A stretch of 64,000 nucleotides of DNA from Brenneria bubanii (GTDB lineage: Bacteria; Pseudomonadota; Gammaproteobacteria; Enterobacterales; Enterobacteriaceae), in NCBI RefSeq assembly GCF_022378355.1, contig NZ_JAKMAJ010000003.1, positions 124,001 through 188,000 of the forward strand, written 5' to 3'. Under the pieces are notes generated by a model, which saw only the letters and a list, made by a program, of their open reading frames with translations, did not search any database and had not been told where the DNA came from. This document shows, in pieces, positions 50,796 through 59,763 of this stretch (position 1 is its first letter; every line of letters starts with the position of its first letter). Made by a program: the position numbers and the translations under genes.

Positions 50796-51986
50796 CTAAC
50801 CCCAGGCCGGCGTGAATTCACCGGGTTTTCCCTGCTGCCAGTAAGGCGACAGCGCCCGTAAACGATCGATCACCGGCGGAAGCTGTTCGAGCACGTAGTC
50901 GATCTCTTTTTCTCGCGTATAGCGCGACAGCGAAAAGCGGATGCTGCCGTGCGCGGCGGTATAGGGAATGTTCATCGCCCGCATGACGTGCGACGGCTCC
51001 AGCGAGCCGGAGGTGCAGGCGCTGCCGCTGGATGCCGCAATGCCGACCTGGTTCATCATCAGCAGAATGGCTTCCCCTTCAATGAATTCAAATGCGATAT
51101 TGAGGGTATTCGGCGTACGCGGCTGGCCGGCGCCCATCACCCTGGTGCCCGCAATGGCCTGTAGTCCGGTTTGCAATCGGTCACGCAGCGGCGCGATGCT
51201 TGCCGCCATCATCGGCAAGTGGATGGCGGCCAGTTCGCATGCCATCCCCATGCCCACTATTCCGACGATGTTTTCCGTTCCGGCCCGACGCCCCCGTTCT
51301 TGATGTCCGCCGCGCAGCAGCGGGCGAAAACGCGTTCCGCGACGTAGCCACAGGCAACCGGTGCCTTTCGGACCGTGAATTTTGTGCGCCGAGCAAGACA
51401 GCATATCTATCCCCGAATCGGCGACCGCCACCGGCACCTTGCCCAGCGCCTGAACGGCATCGCAGTGGAACAAAATACCGCGCTCATGCGCCATCTGCGC
51501 CATCTGCTCGATGGGAAACAGTACGCCGGTTTCATTATTCGCCCACATTACGGTCACCAACGCGACGCCGTCGTGCAATAAATTGCGGTAGACCGCCAGA
51601 TCGATGGCCCCCTGTTCGCTTACCCCCAGTCGGTGGATTTTATAGCCTTGGCGCTCCAGGTGTTCGCACACCGCCAGCGTAGCCGGATGCTCAACGTCCG
51701 TGGTGATGATTTCACGCCGGGAAGGAAAGGCCTCTACCGCGGAAAGGATGGCGGTGGACGTGGCTTCCGTCGCGCAGGAGGTAAAGATCACCTCGCTGTC
51801 GTGACGGGCGCCGAGAAAACTGGCCGCCTGTTCGCGCGCCCTGGCCAGCGCCCGGCGGGAAGGTTCGCCGAAGTCGTGAATCGACGACGGGTTGCCGTAC
51901 TGATCCTGTAAAAACGGCAGCATGGCTTCAAGCACCATAGGATCCAGACGCGTAGTGGCATTGTTATCCAGATAAATCGGTTTCAT
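50796..51986 (-). CDS. nifS: NifS, cysteine desulfurase
   Basis: A 396-residue PLP enzyme releasing sulfur from cysteine for nitrogenase clusters. The ATG at 51986 (MKPIYLDNNATTRLDP) has AAGGGG upstream, and the 50-codon extension lies in the nifU tail. PLP Lys is in CSAHKIHGPKG and the persulfide-forming Cys in SSGSACTSGSLEPSHV. It is encoded 11 bp after nifU. Confidence 0.96.
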   Translation of the reverse strand: MKPIYLDNNATTRLDPMVLEAMLPFLQDQYGNPSSIHDFGEPSRRALARAREQAASFLGARHDSEVIFTSCATEATSTAILSAVEAFPSRREIITTDVEHPATLAVCEHLERQGYKIHRLGVSEQGAIDLAVYRNLLHDGVALVTVMWANNETGVLFPIEQMAQMAHERGILFHCDAVQALGKVPVAVADSGIDMLSCSAHKIHGPKGTGCLWLRRGTRFRPLLRGGHQERGRRAGTENIVGIVGMGMACELAAIHLPMMAASIAPLRDRLQTGLQAIAGTRVMGAGQPRTPNTLNIAFEFIEGEAILLMMNQVGIAASSGSACTSGSLEPSHVMRAMNIPYTAAHGSIRFSLSRYTREKEIDYVLEQLPPVIDRLRALSPYWQQGKPGEFTPAWG

Positions 51987-51997
51987 GTGCACGCCCC

Positions 51998-52873
51998 TTA
52001 TAAATCTGATGTCTGAAGAATGACCTCGGTAGACGCCGGCGTATCCGCCACCACGCGGATAAAGTAACCCAGCCGCTCCAGCAGCTTCTGTTGCAGCCAG
52101 CCCAGCGTCATGTCGGTCATCATGCAGCCATTGCAACTGCCCGACAGAGTCACGCGCACCTCGTTATCCGTTACGCCGACCAGTTTGATATCGCCGCCGT
52201 CCATCTGAATATGCGGACGCAGACTGTTTATGACTTCCTCAATGGTCAGCCAGCGTTCGTTTTTTTGCGCGCTGACCTCCAGCGCGGCCGGCGTCTGTTG
52301 CGGCGCAGCGGCCAGGATATCGCTTAGCGCCTGTTCAATTTTTTCGTGGCAGGCGGTGCAACCGCCGCCCGCTTTGGTGTAATGGATCACCTCTTCCAGC
52401 GTGGTCAGACCGTTGGTCAGCACCGCGCGCTTGATTTGCCCTTCATCAACGGCGAAACATTTACAAATCAGGGCGCCGTCTTCGTGATCGTCTGTCAGCG
52501 TCTCGCCGCGATAGTTGGCGATTGCGACCCGCAGCGCTTCCTGTCCCATCACCGAACAGTGCATTTTCTCCGGCGGCAGGCCGTCCAGATAATCGGCGAT
52601 CTCCCGGTTGGTGACGCGTGAGGCTTCGTCCAGCGTCTTGCCGATAATCAATTCCGTCAATGCCGATGAGGAGGCGATCGCACTGCCGCAGCCAAAGGTT
52701 TGAAAACCGGCTTCCTGAATCACTTCACTATCGGGATTAACCCGCAGCATCAACCGCAACGCATCGCCGCAGCTGAGAGAACCCACATCACCGACCGCAT
52801 TTGCCTGTTCAACCACACGCGCGTTACGCGGATGAAAGAAATGTTCTTTTACCTTCTCGGAATAATTCCACAT
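51998..52873 (-). CDS. nifU: NifU, iron-sulfur cluster scaffold
   Basis: A 291-residue three-domain scaffold. The N-terminal IscU domain (1-125) has [34 protein letters not shown] and [11 protein letters not shown]. The central [2Fe-2S] domain has ICKCFAVDE and [11 protein letters not shown]. The C-terminal Nfu domain (about 210-290) has [14 protein letters not shown]. With NifS it builds clusters for NifH and NifB. It follows iscA-nif by 37 bp. Confidence 0.96.
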   Translation of the reverse strand: MWNYSEKVKEHFFHPRNARVVEQANAVGDVGSLSCGDALRLMLRVNPDSEVIQEAGFQTFGCGSAIASSSALTELIIGKTLDEASRVTNREIADYLDGLPPEKMHCSVMGQEALRVAIANYRGETLTDDHEDGALICKCFAVDEGQIKRAVLTNGLTTLEEVIHYTKAGGGCTACHEKIEQALSDILAAAPQQTPAALEVSAQKNERWLTIEEVINSLRPHIQMDGGDIKLVGVTDNEVRVTLSGSCNGCMMTDMTLGWLQQKLLERLGYFIRVVADTPASTEVILQTSDL

Positions 52874-52910
52874 GCTCTCTACTCCCGTTTATTTACGGCT
52901 TATGATGTTG

Positions 52911-53216
52911 CTATGCGCACGACCCGCTTTCGCACCGACACCCCAGCGGCTGAAATTCCACCCAAACGCCCTGTGTATCCGAACTGATGCGCGCCTGCGC
53001 CAACTGCCGCCAATGCAATGGCGAGGCGAATAGCCGCAGACCGTCGATTTCAAGACATTCATCGCCGGGCAATGCCCGATCGCGCCACATCATCCGCAAC
53101 GACCAGCCGCGACAGGCGTCCCCGCTGATGATCAGCGCCAGACCGGCGGTTGTCTGACGGCGTAGCGTCTGGCGCTGCCGGAGCTGGTTTAACGTTGTTT
53201 CATCGATGTGAATCAT
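52911..53216 (-). CDS. IscA(Nif)/HesB-like protein
   Basis: A 101-residue A-type iron-sulfur carrier. The ATG at 53216 (MIHIDETTLNQL) has AGGAG seven bases upstream and lies 20 bp after the sigma-54 start point, so the longer frame is excluded. The GLALIISGDACRGWSLRM strand pattern and the C-terminal GCRCESGSC, with the paired cysteines that bind Fe or a cluster, are present. It is the first gene of the nifUSVWZM series; Klebsiella lacks it at this position, whereas Azotobacter-type clusters have it. Confidence 0.88.
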   Translation of the reverse strand: MIHIDETTLNQLRQRQTLRRQTTAGLALIISGDACRGWSLRMMWRDRALPGDECLEIDGLRLFASPLHWRQLAQARISSDTQGVWVEFQPLGCRCESGSCA

Positions 53217-53248
53217 GATTCGGCTCCTGTTCCCGTCGCTTATCATTG

Positions 53249-53265
53249 AGCAAATGTGATGCCAG
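53249..53265 (-). promoter_or_regulatory. Sigma-54 promoter of iscA-nifUSVWZM
   Basis: Leftward, TGGCATCACATTTGCT is close to the full consensus (TGGCA at -24, TTTGCT at -12, GG-N10-GC). The start point falls about 20 bases before iscA-nif. Confidence 0.85.
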
Positions 53266-53346
53266 TCACAAAGTGCTTTTTTATCAATGAGATAATTTCT
53301 ATCGTGATTGTGGCGCTGTGGCATAATCACCGGTCTTTGTCGGTTT

Positions 53347-53362
53347 TGTCGCACAGGCGACA
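53347..53362 (-). promoter_or_regulatory. NifA site of iscA-nifUSVWZM
   Basis: Leftward, TGT-CGCC-T-GTGCG-ACA fits TGT-N4-T-N5-ACA perfectly, about 90 bp upstream of the -24/-12 element and five bases past the nifX stop. Confidence 0.8.
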
Positions 53363-53366
53363 AGCC

Positions 53367-53825
53367 TTATTCCTCTTCAAACCAGCCGCTTTCCTGCATC
53401 ATAGCGCTGAAACGGTTGGCATCTTTTTTACGCAAGGACTTTCTGATCCGTCCGTCGTCGCACAGCGCCTGCGCATCGGCCAGCAGTACGGCTATCGGGG
53501 TATTGCGCGCCACGTTGACCGCCCGCACGCCAATCCCCAGCAGTTGTCTGAACGCCGTATCGCCGACGGCCGTGCAGTACAGGGTGAAACAGCCCTCGAC
53601 CGCGCCGATGCGGCTAATCAGCTTGTCTTCGTTGTGCCCCTGGCAGACGGTAAAGTCGGCGACCTCCAGCAGTTGCACCTCATCCCGCCGCACGCCGTAA
53701 ATCGCCAGGCGCGGCGAGGAGCCAAAATGTTGATCGACCACGCGTAAATCGACGCTGGCGAATGCGATACGAATAATCCAGCTATCGGCGGATGGGATCG
53801 CCAACTGGCGGGTTAAATGTCTCAT
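53367..53825 (-). CDS. nifX: NifX, FeMo-cofactor precursor carrier
   Basis: A 152-residue NifX/NifY-domain protein that holds NifB-co or VK-cluster during cofactor assembly. Landmarks are IRIAFASVDLRVVDQHFGSS, GHNEDKLISRIGAVEGC and AVGDTAFRQLL. It overlaps nifN by four bases. Its position after nifN favours NifX over NifY. Confidence 0.92.
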   Translation of the reverse strand: MRHLTRQLAIPSADSWIIRIAFASVDLRVVDQHFGSSPRLAIYGVRRDEVQLLEVADFTVCQGHNEDKLISRIGAVEGCFTLYCTAVGDTAFRQLLGIGVRAVNVARNTPIAVLLADAQALCDDGRIRKSLRKKDANRFSAMMQESGWFEEE

Positions 53826-55210
53826 GGCTTTATCTCCATGACGGATTCCTGTATCGCGGCAGGCGGGAATGTCTGCTTCAGGGGCGAGTGATAAATCGGC
53901 ACGTCGTGGTGCGCCTGACGCATGGCGTTGGCCAGTTCAAACAGGGTATCGCGCATACCTGCATAGCCCTGCCGCAGGCGGCGAAATTCGCCGAGACGGT
54001 CAAAAAGCGGGAAACCGATACGCACCAACGGCAGTCGGTATTTTTGCGCCAGCGATGCCGCATGCGAATTGGCGCACAGAATATCGACCGAGTGACATTG
54101 TAACTTATCGTCGATATCTTCCAGATCGCCAATCTGCACCGTGGTTACCGGCAATGACGATAGCCCCGGTTGGTTTGTCGGGGCGACCACGCATTCGGGC
54201 CGGATACCCTGGCTGATGGCGAAATCCAGCCAGGCGGCCAGCAGATCGCCTTCCGCGGCGATCGCCAGACGCTTATCCTGCAGCCAGACGTGCGTATCAA
54301 TCATGGCGTCCTGCAACTGGCCGCGTTGGCGTGCGATCCAGGGCGGAACGTCACGGCCGGACAGCCTGTGCAGATGGTGGATAAACGCATCGCACTGCTC
54401 CAACGTCATCAAATGCGGCAGCCGGAGCGACGGGGTATGGCTGCGGTTTTCCAATAGGCGGGCGGCCCTCTGCAGCGACACCCCGATAGCAATGGTTGAC
54501 GCGCTCTGCCCCATCTGTTCCAGCAGGCGCACCGGCGTGCCGCCCTGGGTCAGCGCGGAGAAATCATCTTCCGCCAGATGCCCGTCCAGCGATTCCGCGA
54601 GATCGGGCAGGATGATGGGCTGCAGGCCGAACGCCTCCACATAGCTGCGGATCAGTTCCTGATCGCCGGGCGTGAGCATATGCCCGAGCAGCAGATTGAC
54701 CCGTTTTTTGCGTATCGCGCCCGCCGCGGCGGTCGGCACACATTGTTCAATCACGCTTTCCAATACCGCCGCATAGCCATTTTCCATCGAACCGTAAAAA
54801 TCGGGCGAACTGGCCGTTATCACCGTGACGGACTGATATTTGGGATGCGACTCTCTGAATTGGCGAAGCGCGAACGCCAGATCGACTCCCTGCGCCTCCG
54901 ACAGTCCGGTGCTCAGCACCACGATGATTTTGGGATTATGGCGTTCGCACAGCAACGACAGCGCCGCTAATACGTTATTGTTCGATCCCATGATGGTGGT
55001 GACCGGGTCCATAGCGGTGGTTTGCAAAGGAATGGGGTCGTGAAAATGCTGGATGAAAAACACCTTGGCGAAAGCGCTGCAGCCCTGCGCGCCATGCACC
55101 AGCGGAATGCATCCTTCCAGCCCCATGCCGGCCAGGATCGCGCCCAGAGGCTGGCCGCTTTTGATCGGGCTGATTGCCAGCGGTTTTACCGATTTTAACA
55201 CCTGAGCCAT
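53822..55210 (-). CDS. nifN: NifN, FeMo-cofactor assembly scaffold beta subunit
   Basis: A 462-residue NifK homologue forming the NifEN scaffold. The HGAQGCSAFAKVFFIQHFHDP region is conserved with cluster-binding NifK Cys. ATTIMGSNNNVLAAL-type and TITASSPDFYGSMENGY segments are present. It lies 15 bp after nifE and overlaps nifX. Confidence 0.95.
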   Translation of the reverse strand: MAQVLKSVKPLAISPIKSGQPLGAILAGMGLEGCIPLVHGAQGCSAFAKVFFIQHFHDPIPLQTTAMDPVTTIMGSNNNVLAALSLLCERHNPKIIVVLSTGLSEAQGVDLAFALRQFRESHPKYQSVTVITASSPDFYGSMENGYAAVLESVIEQCVPTAAAGAIRKKRVNLLLGHMLTPGDQELIRSYVEAFGLQPIILPDLAESLDGHLAEDDFSALTQGGTPVRLLEQMGQSASTIAIGVSLQRAARLLENRSHTPSLRLPHLMTLEQCDAFIHHLHRLSGRDVPPWIARQRGQLQDAMIDTHVWLQDKRLAIAAEGDLLAAWLDFAISQGIRPECVVAPTNQPGLSSLPVTTVQIGDLEDIDDKLQCHSVDILCANSHAASLAQKYRLPLVRIGFPLFDRLGEFRRLRQGYAGMRDTLFELANAMRQAHHDVPIYHSPLKQTFPPAAIQESVMEIKP

Positions 55211-55225
55211 TGATGCTCTCCTTCT

Positions 55226-56602
55226 TCAGATATGCCAGGGAGCCTGGCGATTCACCTGCGACCAGATCGGACTTTCCAACGTAGCGCAAAGCTGGCGGGC
55301 CAGCGCGACGATGCCCTGATAACCCGCAAAGGCATGTTCGCGCTCCTGGTTGATGTCCAGAAACGGCAGACGGGCTTTATAAGCGGTATACATATTGCGG
55401 CCGCCGGCAATCATGATGTCGGCGTTGTAACGGTAGGCGGTATCGAGCAATAAACGGGCGTTGCCGTCATCGAGCATGATGGCGCTATCGCCCATTAATT
55501 CCCGGATGCGGGCTTTATCTTCTTCGGTGGATTTTTTGGTTCCGGTCGCCACCACCTCCAGTCCCAAATCCTGTAAGGCCGACACCACCGACCAGGATTT
55601 CACTCCGCCGGTATACAGCAAGACGCGCTTACCTTTCAGCCGTTGGCGATAGGGATCCAGCGCCAGATTGGCGCGTTGTTCTTCCTGGGCGATCAATTGT
55701 TCGGTTCTTGACTGCAAATCATCATCATCCAGCAAATTTGCCAACGTACGCAGCGAAGAAGACATTTCCCGAATCCCATAAAAGCTGCCTTCGAACCAGG
55801 GCGTGCCGTAGTGGATTTCCAGATGACGAGCCACGTTAATCAGCGCGCGCGAGCACACCAGCATATTGACTTCGGTGCGGTGCAGCGTCTGAATCTCGGC
55901 GAAACGGGCGTCGCCGGAGAGGCTGCCGAGAACGCGGATCCCCAGCCGATCGAGCAACGGCAGCACATGCCAGAATTCGCCGGCGATGTTGTACTCGCCG
56001 ATCAGGCCGATGCTGTGCCCGCGCGCTTCAGGAATGGCGAAGTTTTCCGGCCAGGGCGCCGGTTCACGCTGACCGATCACCTTTTTGGCCATCATATCCC
56101 CCGCAATGCGGTTGCCCAGATTCTTGCTGCCATAGAACCCGGCGGCATCGATGGCGATCACCGGGATATGATTGACCAGCTCCGCGGCGCGGCACACCGC
56201 CTCAATATCATCACCCTCCATCGCCGGCACGCAGGTGTTGTAAATAAACACCGCGGCCGGGTGGTAGCGATCAACGATGTGGCGCACCGCATGAAACAAT
56301 CGCCGCTCGCCGTGCCCCATAATCACATCCTGTTCGCTCATATCGGTGGTAAACCCCAGCCGATTAATCTGCGGTCCGGAGCTGCGGCTGCCGCGATTAT
56401 CCCAGGAGCTTCCCGCACAGCCGATCGGGCCGTGAACCAGGTGAGCGACGTCCGTAATGGGCAGCAGCGTAATTTGAGCGCCGTCGAACGCGCAGCCTCC
56501 CGCCGCCGTACCGGGTTTTGGGGCGCTGCAGCCGGATTTATGGCCGCCGTTATGGTTGCAGGCGGGTTGATCCATTAACGCCACGATTTCACTATTTCTC
56601 AT
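55226..56602 (-). CDS. nifE: NifE, FeMo-cofactor assembly scaffold alpha subunit
   Basis: A 458-residue NifD homologue. The N-terminal Cys-rich start ([20 protein letters not shown] in part) is followed by [35 protein letters not shown] in two recognisable blocks and [18 protein letters not shown]. It converts the NifB precursor to mature FeMo-co with NifN. GAGGT precedes the ATG. A sigma-54 promoter and NifA site lie directly upstream, and no nifY, nifT, nifK, nifD or nifH follows in that direction. Confidence 0.96.
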   Translation of the reverse strand: MRNSEIVALMDQPACNHNGGHKSGCSAPKPGTAAGGCAFDGAQITLLPITDVAHLVHGPIGCAGSSWDNRGSRSSGPQINRLGFTTDMSEQDVIMGHGERRLFHAVRHIVDRYHPAAVFIYNTCVPAMEGDDIEAVCRAAELVNHIPVIAIDAAGFYGSKNLGNRIAGDMMAKKVIGQREPAPWPENFAIPEARGHSIGLIGEYNIAGEFWHVLPLLDRLGIRVLGSLSGDARFAEIQTLHRTEVNMLVCSRALINVARHLEIHYGTPWFEGSFYGIREMSSSLRTLANLLDDDDLQSRTEQLIAQEEQRANLALDPYRQRLKGKRVLLYTGGVKSWSVVSALQDLGLEVVATGTKKSTEEDKARIRELMGDSAIMLDDGNARLLLDTAYRYNADIMIAGGRNMYTAYKARLPFLDINQEREHAFAGYQGIVALARQLCATLESPIWSQVNRQAPWHI

Positions 56603-56643
56603 GATTTACCTCGGCACAGTCAATGTGACTTTATGGATGCCGA

Positions 56644-56660
56644 TGCAATTGATGAGCCAG
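56644..56660 (-). promoter_or_regulatory. Sigma-54 promoter of nifENX
   Basis: Leftward, TGGCTCATCAATTGCAT has GG-N10-GC spacing and a perfect TTGCAT at -12. The start point is about 30 bases before the nifE ATG. Confidence 0.82.
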
Positions 56661-56693
56661 ATATTAATACATTGATTTACAATGAATTAATAT

Positions 56694-56709
56694 TGTCGAC
56701 TGTACGACA
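56694..56709 (+). promoter_or_regulatory. NifA site of nifENX
   Basis: TGT-CGAC-T-GTACG-ACA matches the strong NifA pattern. It is about 60-75 bp upstream of the predicted start, slightly closer than usual. Confidence 0.75.
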
Positions 56710-56874
56710 AAACCAACAAAAATTGTCGGTCGGCATAGAACAGATAAAGGGTTGGCGACGTCGGCAGGACAAGATGCTGTCCAGAGCGCTAAAGCGGAAT
56801 ATCTATGAGCAGGATTCTGAGTAAATACTATGCTTTTATTGTATTCATTAGCTTAATTAACAGGACAAACTGTC

Positions 56875-58632
56875 ATGCAGGACCATGCAACACCCGTAAG
56901 CGCCTCTTCCGTTGACTCCCAAACCCTGATCCGCGCCCTGACCGAAATTGTCGGCAAATCCCATATCCTGACCGATAAAAACAAAACCGAACGTTATCGC
57001 AAAGGCTTCCGCTCCGGTCAGGGCGATGCGCTGGCGGTAGTCTCCCCAGCCTCGCTGCTGGAACAGTGGAAAGTATTTAAAACCAGCATTGAGGCCGGAC
57101 GTATCGTGCTGATGCAGGCCGCCAATACCGGTTTGACCGAGGGCTCCACGCCGAGCGGCGATGGCTATGACCGTGAAATCGTCATCATCAACACGCTGCG
57201 CCTTGATAAAGTCCATCTGTTGGATGAGGGGCGCCAGGTTGTGGCGCTGCCGGGCAGTACGCTGTGGCATCTGGAGCGGGTGCTAAAGCCGCTGGGACGC
57301 GAACCGCATTCGGTGATCGGTTCTTCCTGCATCGGCGCGTCGGTCATCGGCGGCATCTGCAATAACTCCGGCGGTTCGCTGGTTCATCGCGGTCCGGCCT
57401 ATACCGAAATGGCGCTTTACGGCCGGGTTAACGAACAGGGACAGGTGGAGCTGATTAATCATCTGGGCATTAATCTGGGCGACTCGCCGGAGGAGATCCT
57501 GACCCGACTGGAGTCACAGCAATACCAGGCGCAGGACGTGGTTCATGACGAGCGGCAGGCATCCGACCACGAATATGTCGAGCGCATCCGCGATGTGGAT
57601 GCGGATACCCCTTCGCGTTTCAATGCCGATGAGCGACGTCTGTTTGAGGCCGCCGGCTGTGCCGGCAAGCTGTCGATTTTCGCCGTCCGTCTGGATACCT
57701 TTCCGGCGGAAAAATCCCAGCAGGTGTTTTATATCGGCACCAATCGACCAGAGGTGCTGACCGAGCTACGCCGCCATATCCTCGCTGAATTCAAAAACCT
57801 GCCGGTGGCCGGCGAATACCTTCATCGCGATATGTTCGATATCGCGGAAGTCTACGGTAAAGATACCTTTATCATGATCGACAAGCTGGGCACCGACAAA
57901 ATGCCGATGTTCTTTAATCTTAAGGGGCGGATGGACGCCATCTTCGGTAAAGTGCCTTTTCTGCCGTCGCATCTGGTGGATCGCGCCATGCAGTTCCTCA
58001 GTCGTCTGCTGCCTTCCCCGCTGCCGGATCGGATGAAAACCTATCGTAACCGCTTTGAGCATCACCTGATGCTGAAAATGGCCGGCGATGGTATTCATGA
58101 AGCCCATCACTGGCTGGAACAGTATTTTCGCGAGGCCGACGGCGAATTTTTTGTCTGCACGCAGGAAGAAGGCGCCAAGGCGTTTCTCCATCGCTTTGCC
58201 GCGGCGGGCGCCGCCATCCGCTACCATGCGGTGCACAGCAAAGAGGTGGAAAATATTCTGCCGTTGGATATCGCGTTGCGGCGCAACGACCATCAATGGT
58301 TTGAACACTTACCGGCGGAGATTGACGATATGCTGGTGCATCGCCTGTATTACGGCCATTTCATGTGTCACGTCTTCCACCAGGACTATATCGTCAAGAA
58401 AGGCGTGGACATCCATAAGCTGAAAGAGAAAATGCTGGCGCTGCTCGATCAGCGCGGCGCGGAATATCCGGCCGAGCATAACGTCGGCCATCTGTATAAA
58501 GCCAAACCTCAGCTAAAGGCGTTTTATCAGCGGAACGACCCCACCAACAGTCTGAATCCCGGCATCGGCAAGACCTCCAAACTGAAAAACTGGGGCTGCG
58601 GCTGCGGTGATGAACATCATTCAGCGGACTGA
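56875..58632 (+). CDS. dld: Dld, quinone-dependent D-lactate dehydrogenase
   Basis: A 585-residue peripheral membrane flavoprotein oxidising D-lactate to pyruvate and passing electrons to the quinone pool. The FAD PP-loop GSSCIGASVIGGICNNSGGSLV is intact. The RYRKGFRSGQGDALAV N-terminus, HRDMFDIAEVYGKDTF and C-terminal NVGHLYKAKP and NPGIGKTSKLKNW blocks match E. coli Dld. It is divergent from nifE, in a gap where Klebsiella has nifHDKTY. No functional link to nif is known. Confidence 0.96.
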   Translation: MQDHATPVSASSVDSQTLIRALTEIVGKSHILTDKNKTERYRKGFRSGQGDALAVVSPASLLEQWKVFKTSIEAGRIVLMQAANTGLTEGSTPSGDGYDREIVIINTLRLDKVHLLDEGRQVVALPGSTLWHLERVLKPLGREPHSVIGSSCIGASVIGGICNNSGGSLVHRGPAYTEMALYGRVNEQGQVELINHLGINLGDSPEEILTRLESQQYQAQDVVHDERQASDHEYVERIRDVDADTPSRFNADERRLFEAAGCAGKLSIFAVRLDTFPAEKSQQVFYIGTNRPEVLTELRRHILAEFKNLPVAGEYLHRDMFDIAEVYGKDTFIMIDKLGTDKMPMFFNLKGRMDAIFGKVPFLPSHLVDRAMQFLSRLLPSPLPDRMKTYRNRFEHHLMLKMAGDGIHEAHHWLEQYFREADGEFFVCTQEEGAKAFLHRFAAAGAAIRYHAVHSKEVENILPLDIALRRNDHQWFEHLPAEIDDMLVHRLYYGHFMCHVFHQDYIVKKGVDIHKLKEKMLALLDQRGAEYPAEHNVGHLYKAKPQLKAFYQRNDPTNSLNPGIGKTSKLKNWGCGCGDEHHSAD

Positions 58633-58724
58633 GGCTGGGTCGCCTGGCCGGTAACGCGATGCGTGATCGCCGCGCTACGTCGTGCGCAATAATCCTGCCG
58701 CGCCGTAGCGCGCGCCCGTCAGTA

Positions 58725-59723
58725 TCAGGGATTGAGGATGGTTTCTATCTGTTGGGCGCTAAGTGAGATACCGAAAAAATCGTGATAAAAATCAAACGTT
58801 TCTTTCGCCATGTCAATATCAGCAAAGCGCTGGGGATAAAGGGTCTTGGCCAGCCACAGGATTTGCAATGCCTCTTCGCTGGTTTCCCGACACCACCAAA
58901 ATAGCCCCTGCGGATTCACATAAACTTGCTGATGTCGTACCGCTGCGGCCCCCTGCCAGGCAGCGGACTGACGGATAGCCTCCGCATCCTTGCGGTTCAT
59001 GGCGACGATCACCTCAGGATCGGCGGCGATCGTTTTCTCCAGCGGCACCTCGCCCGCGCTATTTTTCTTGCCGGCGAACCACCGTTCCGCCACATTGCGC
59101 GCGCCGGCCAGATCCATCCAGTCCTGATTGAGCGAAGGGCGTCCGGTCGTCATCAACGGGCTGCCCATACTGTGATAAACCGCCACCCGCGCCGAAGCCG
59201 ACAAATCCTTAAGACGCTGCTGAATCAGCGCCACGTTGCGATCAAAATAGTGTTGATAACGCTGGTCTACCCGTTCAGCATCGGGTCCTAACGCTTGCGC
59301 CGTCAGGGTAATTCGCCGCCGCAGCGCGGTCATCGAATTGGCTTCCAGCTCCAGCGTTTTAACGCCGGCTTCGGCCAGTATTTCCGGCTGGGACAGACGC
59401 ATATTCTGCGGGATAAATAAAATCTGGGCATGAAGCGCTATCACCTGCTCAGGGTTGACCTCTTGGCTGCTGCTGACGCCGATCGCCGGAACCTGATCGA
59501 TACCTGGATAGATTTGGCGAAACAGCGGAATGCGTTTCGCCACCTCGGAGGTGCCGACAATGCTATCGCTATAGCCCAGCATGGCGATAATGGTATTTTG
59601 CGCCGGCCAGGGCGTCGCTACCCGAATATCGCGGTGCCCTTCCGCTACGGACTGAGCCGCCGCCGGCAGCGTCAGCGCCATGGCGATCAGGGCAAAAAAA
59701 TAGTGTCGTAAAGGATGAAACAT
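58725..59723 (-). CDS. Periplasmic ABC substrate-binding protein (siderophore/haem/B12 type)
   Basis: A 332-residue exported protein. The ATG at 59723 gives a signal peptide (MFHPLRHYFFALIAMALTLPAAAQ); the 52-codon extension lies in the receptor tail. The mature part is a cluster A-II (BtuF/FepB-type) binding fold: VATPWPAQNTIIAMLGYSDSIVGTS, a long central helix linker, and a second lobe with EVIVAMNRKDAEAI. No permease or ATPase gene is adjacent, so the ligand is presumably handed to a transporter encoded elsewhere. It lies 40 bp after the TonB-dependent receptor and is probably co-transcribed. Confidence 0.85.
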   Translation of the reverse strand: MFHPLRHYFFALIAMALTLPAAAQSVAEGHRDIRVATPWPAQNTIIAMLGYSDSIVGTSEVAKRIPLFRQIYPGIDQVPAIGVSSSQEVNPEQVIALHAQILFIPQNMRLSQPEILAEAGVKTLELEANSMTALRRRITLTAQALGPDAERVDQRYQHYFDRNVALIQQRLKDLSASARVAVYHSMGSPLMTTGRPSLNQDWMDLAGARNVAERWFAGKKNSAGEVPLEKTIAADPEVIVAMNRKDAEAIRQSAAWQGAAAVRHQQVYVNPQGLFWWCRETSEEALQILWLAKTLYPQRFADIDMAKETFDFYHDFFGISLSAQQIETILNP

Positions 59724-59763
59724 GGTTATCCGGCGCCCCACGATGGGGACGCCGCTCCGGTTA

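Noticed and set aside
56633..56824. A 63-codon rightward frame between nifE and dld
   Set aside because: It runs across the nifE sigma-54 promoter and NifA site, has no ribosome site, and resembles no known protein.
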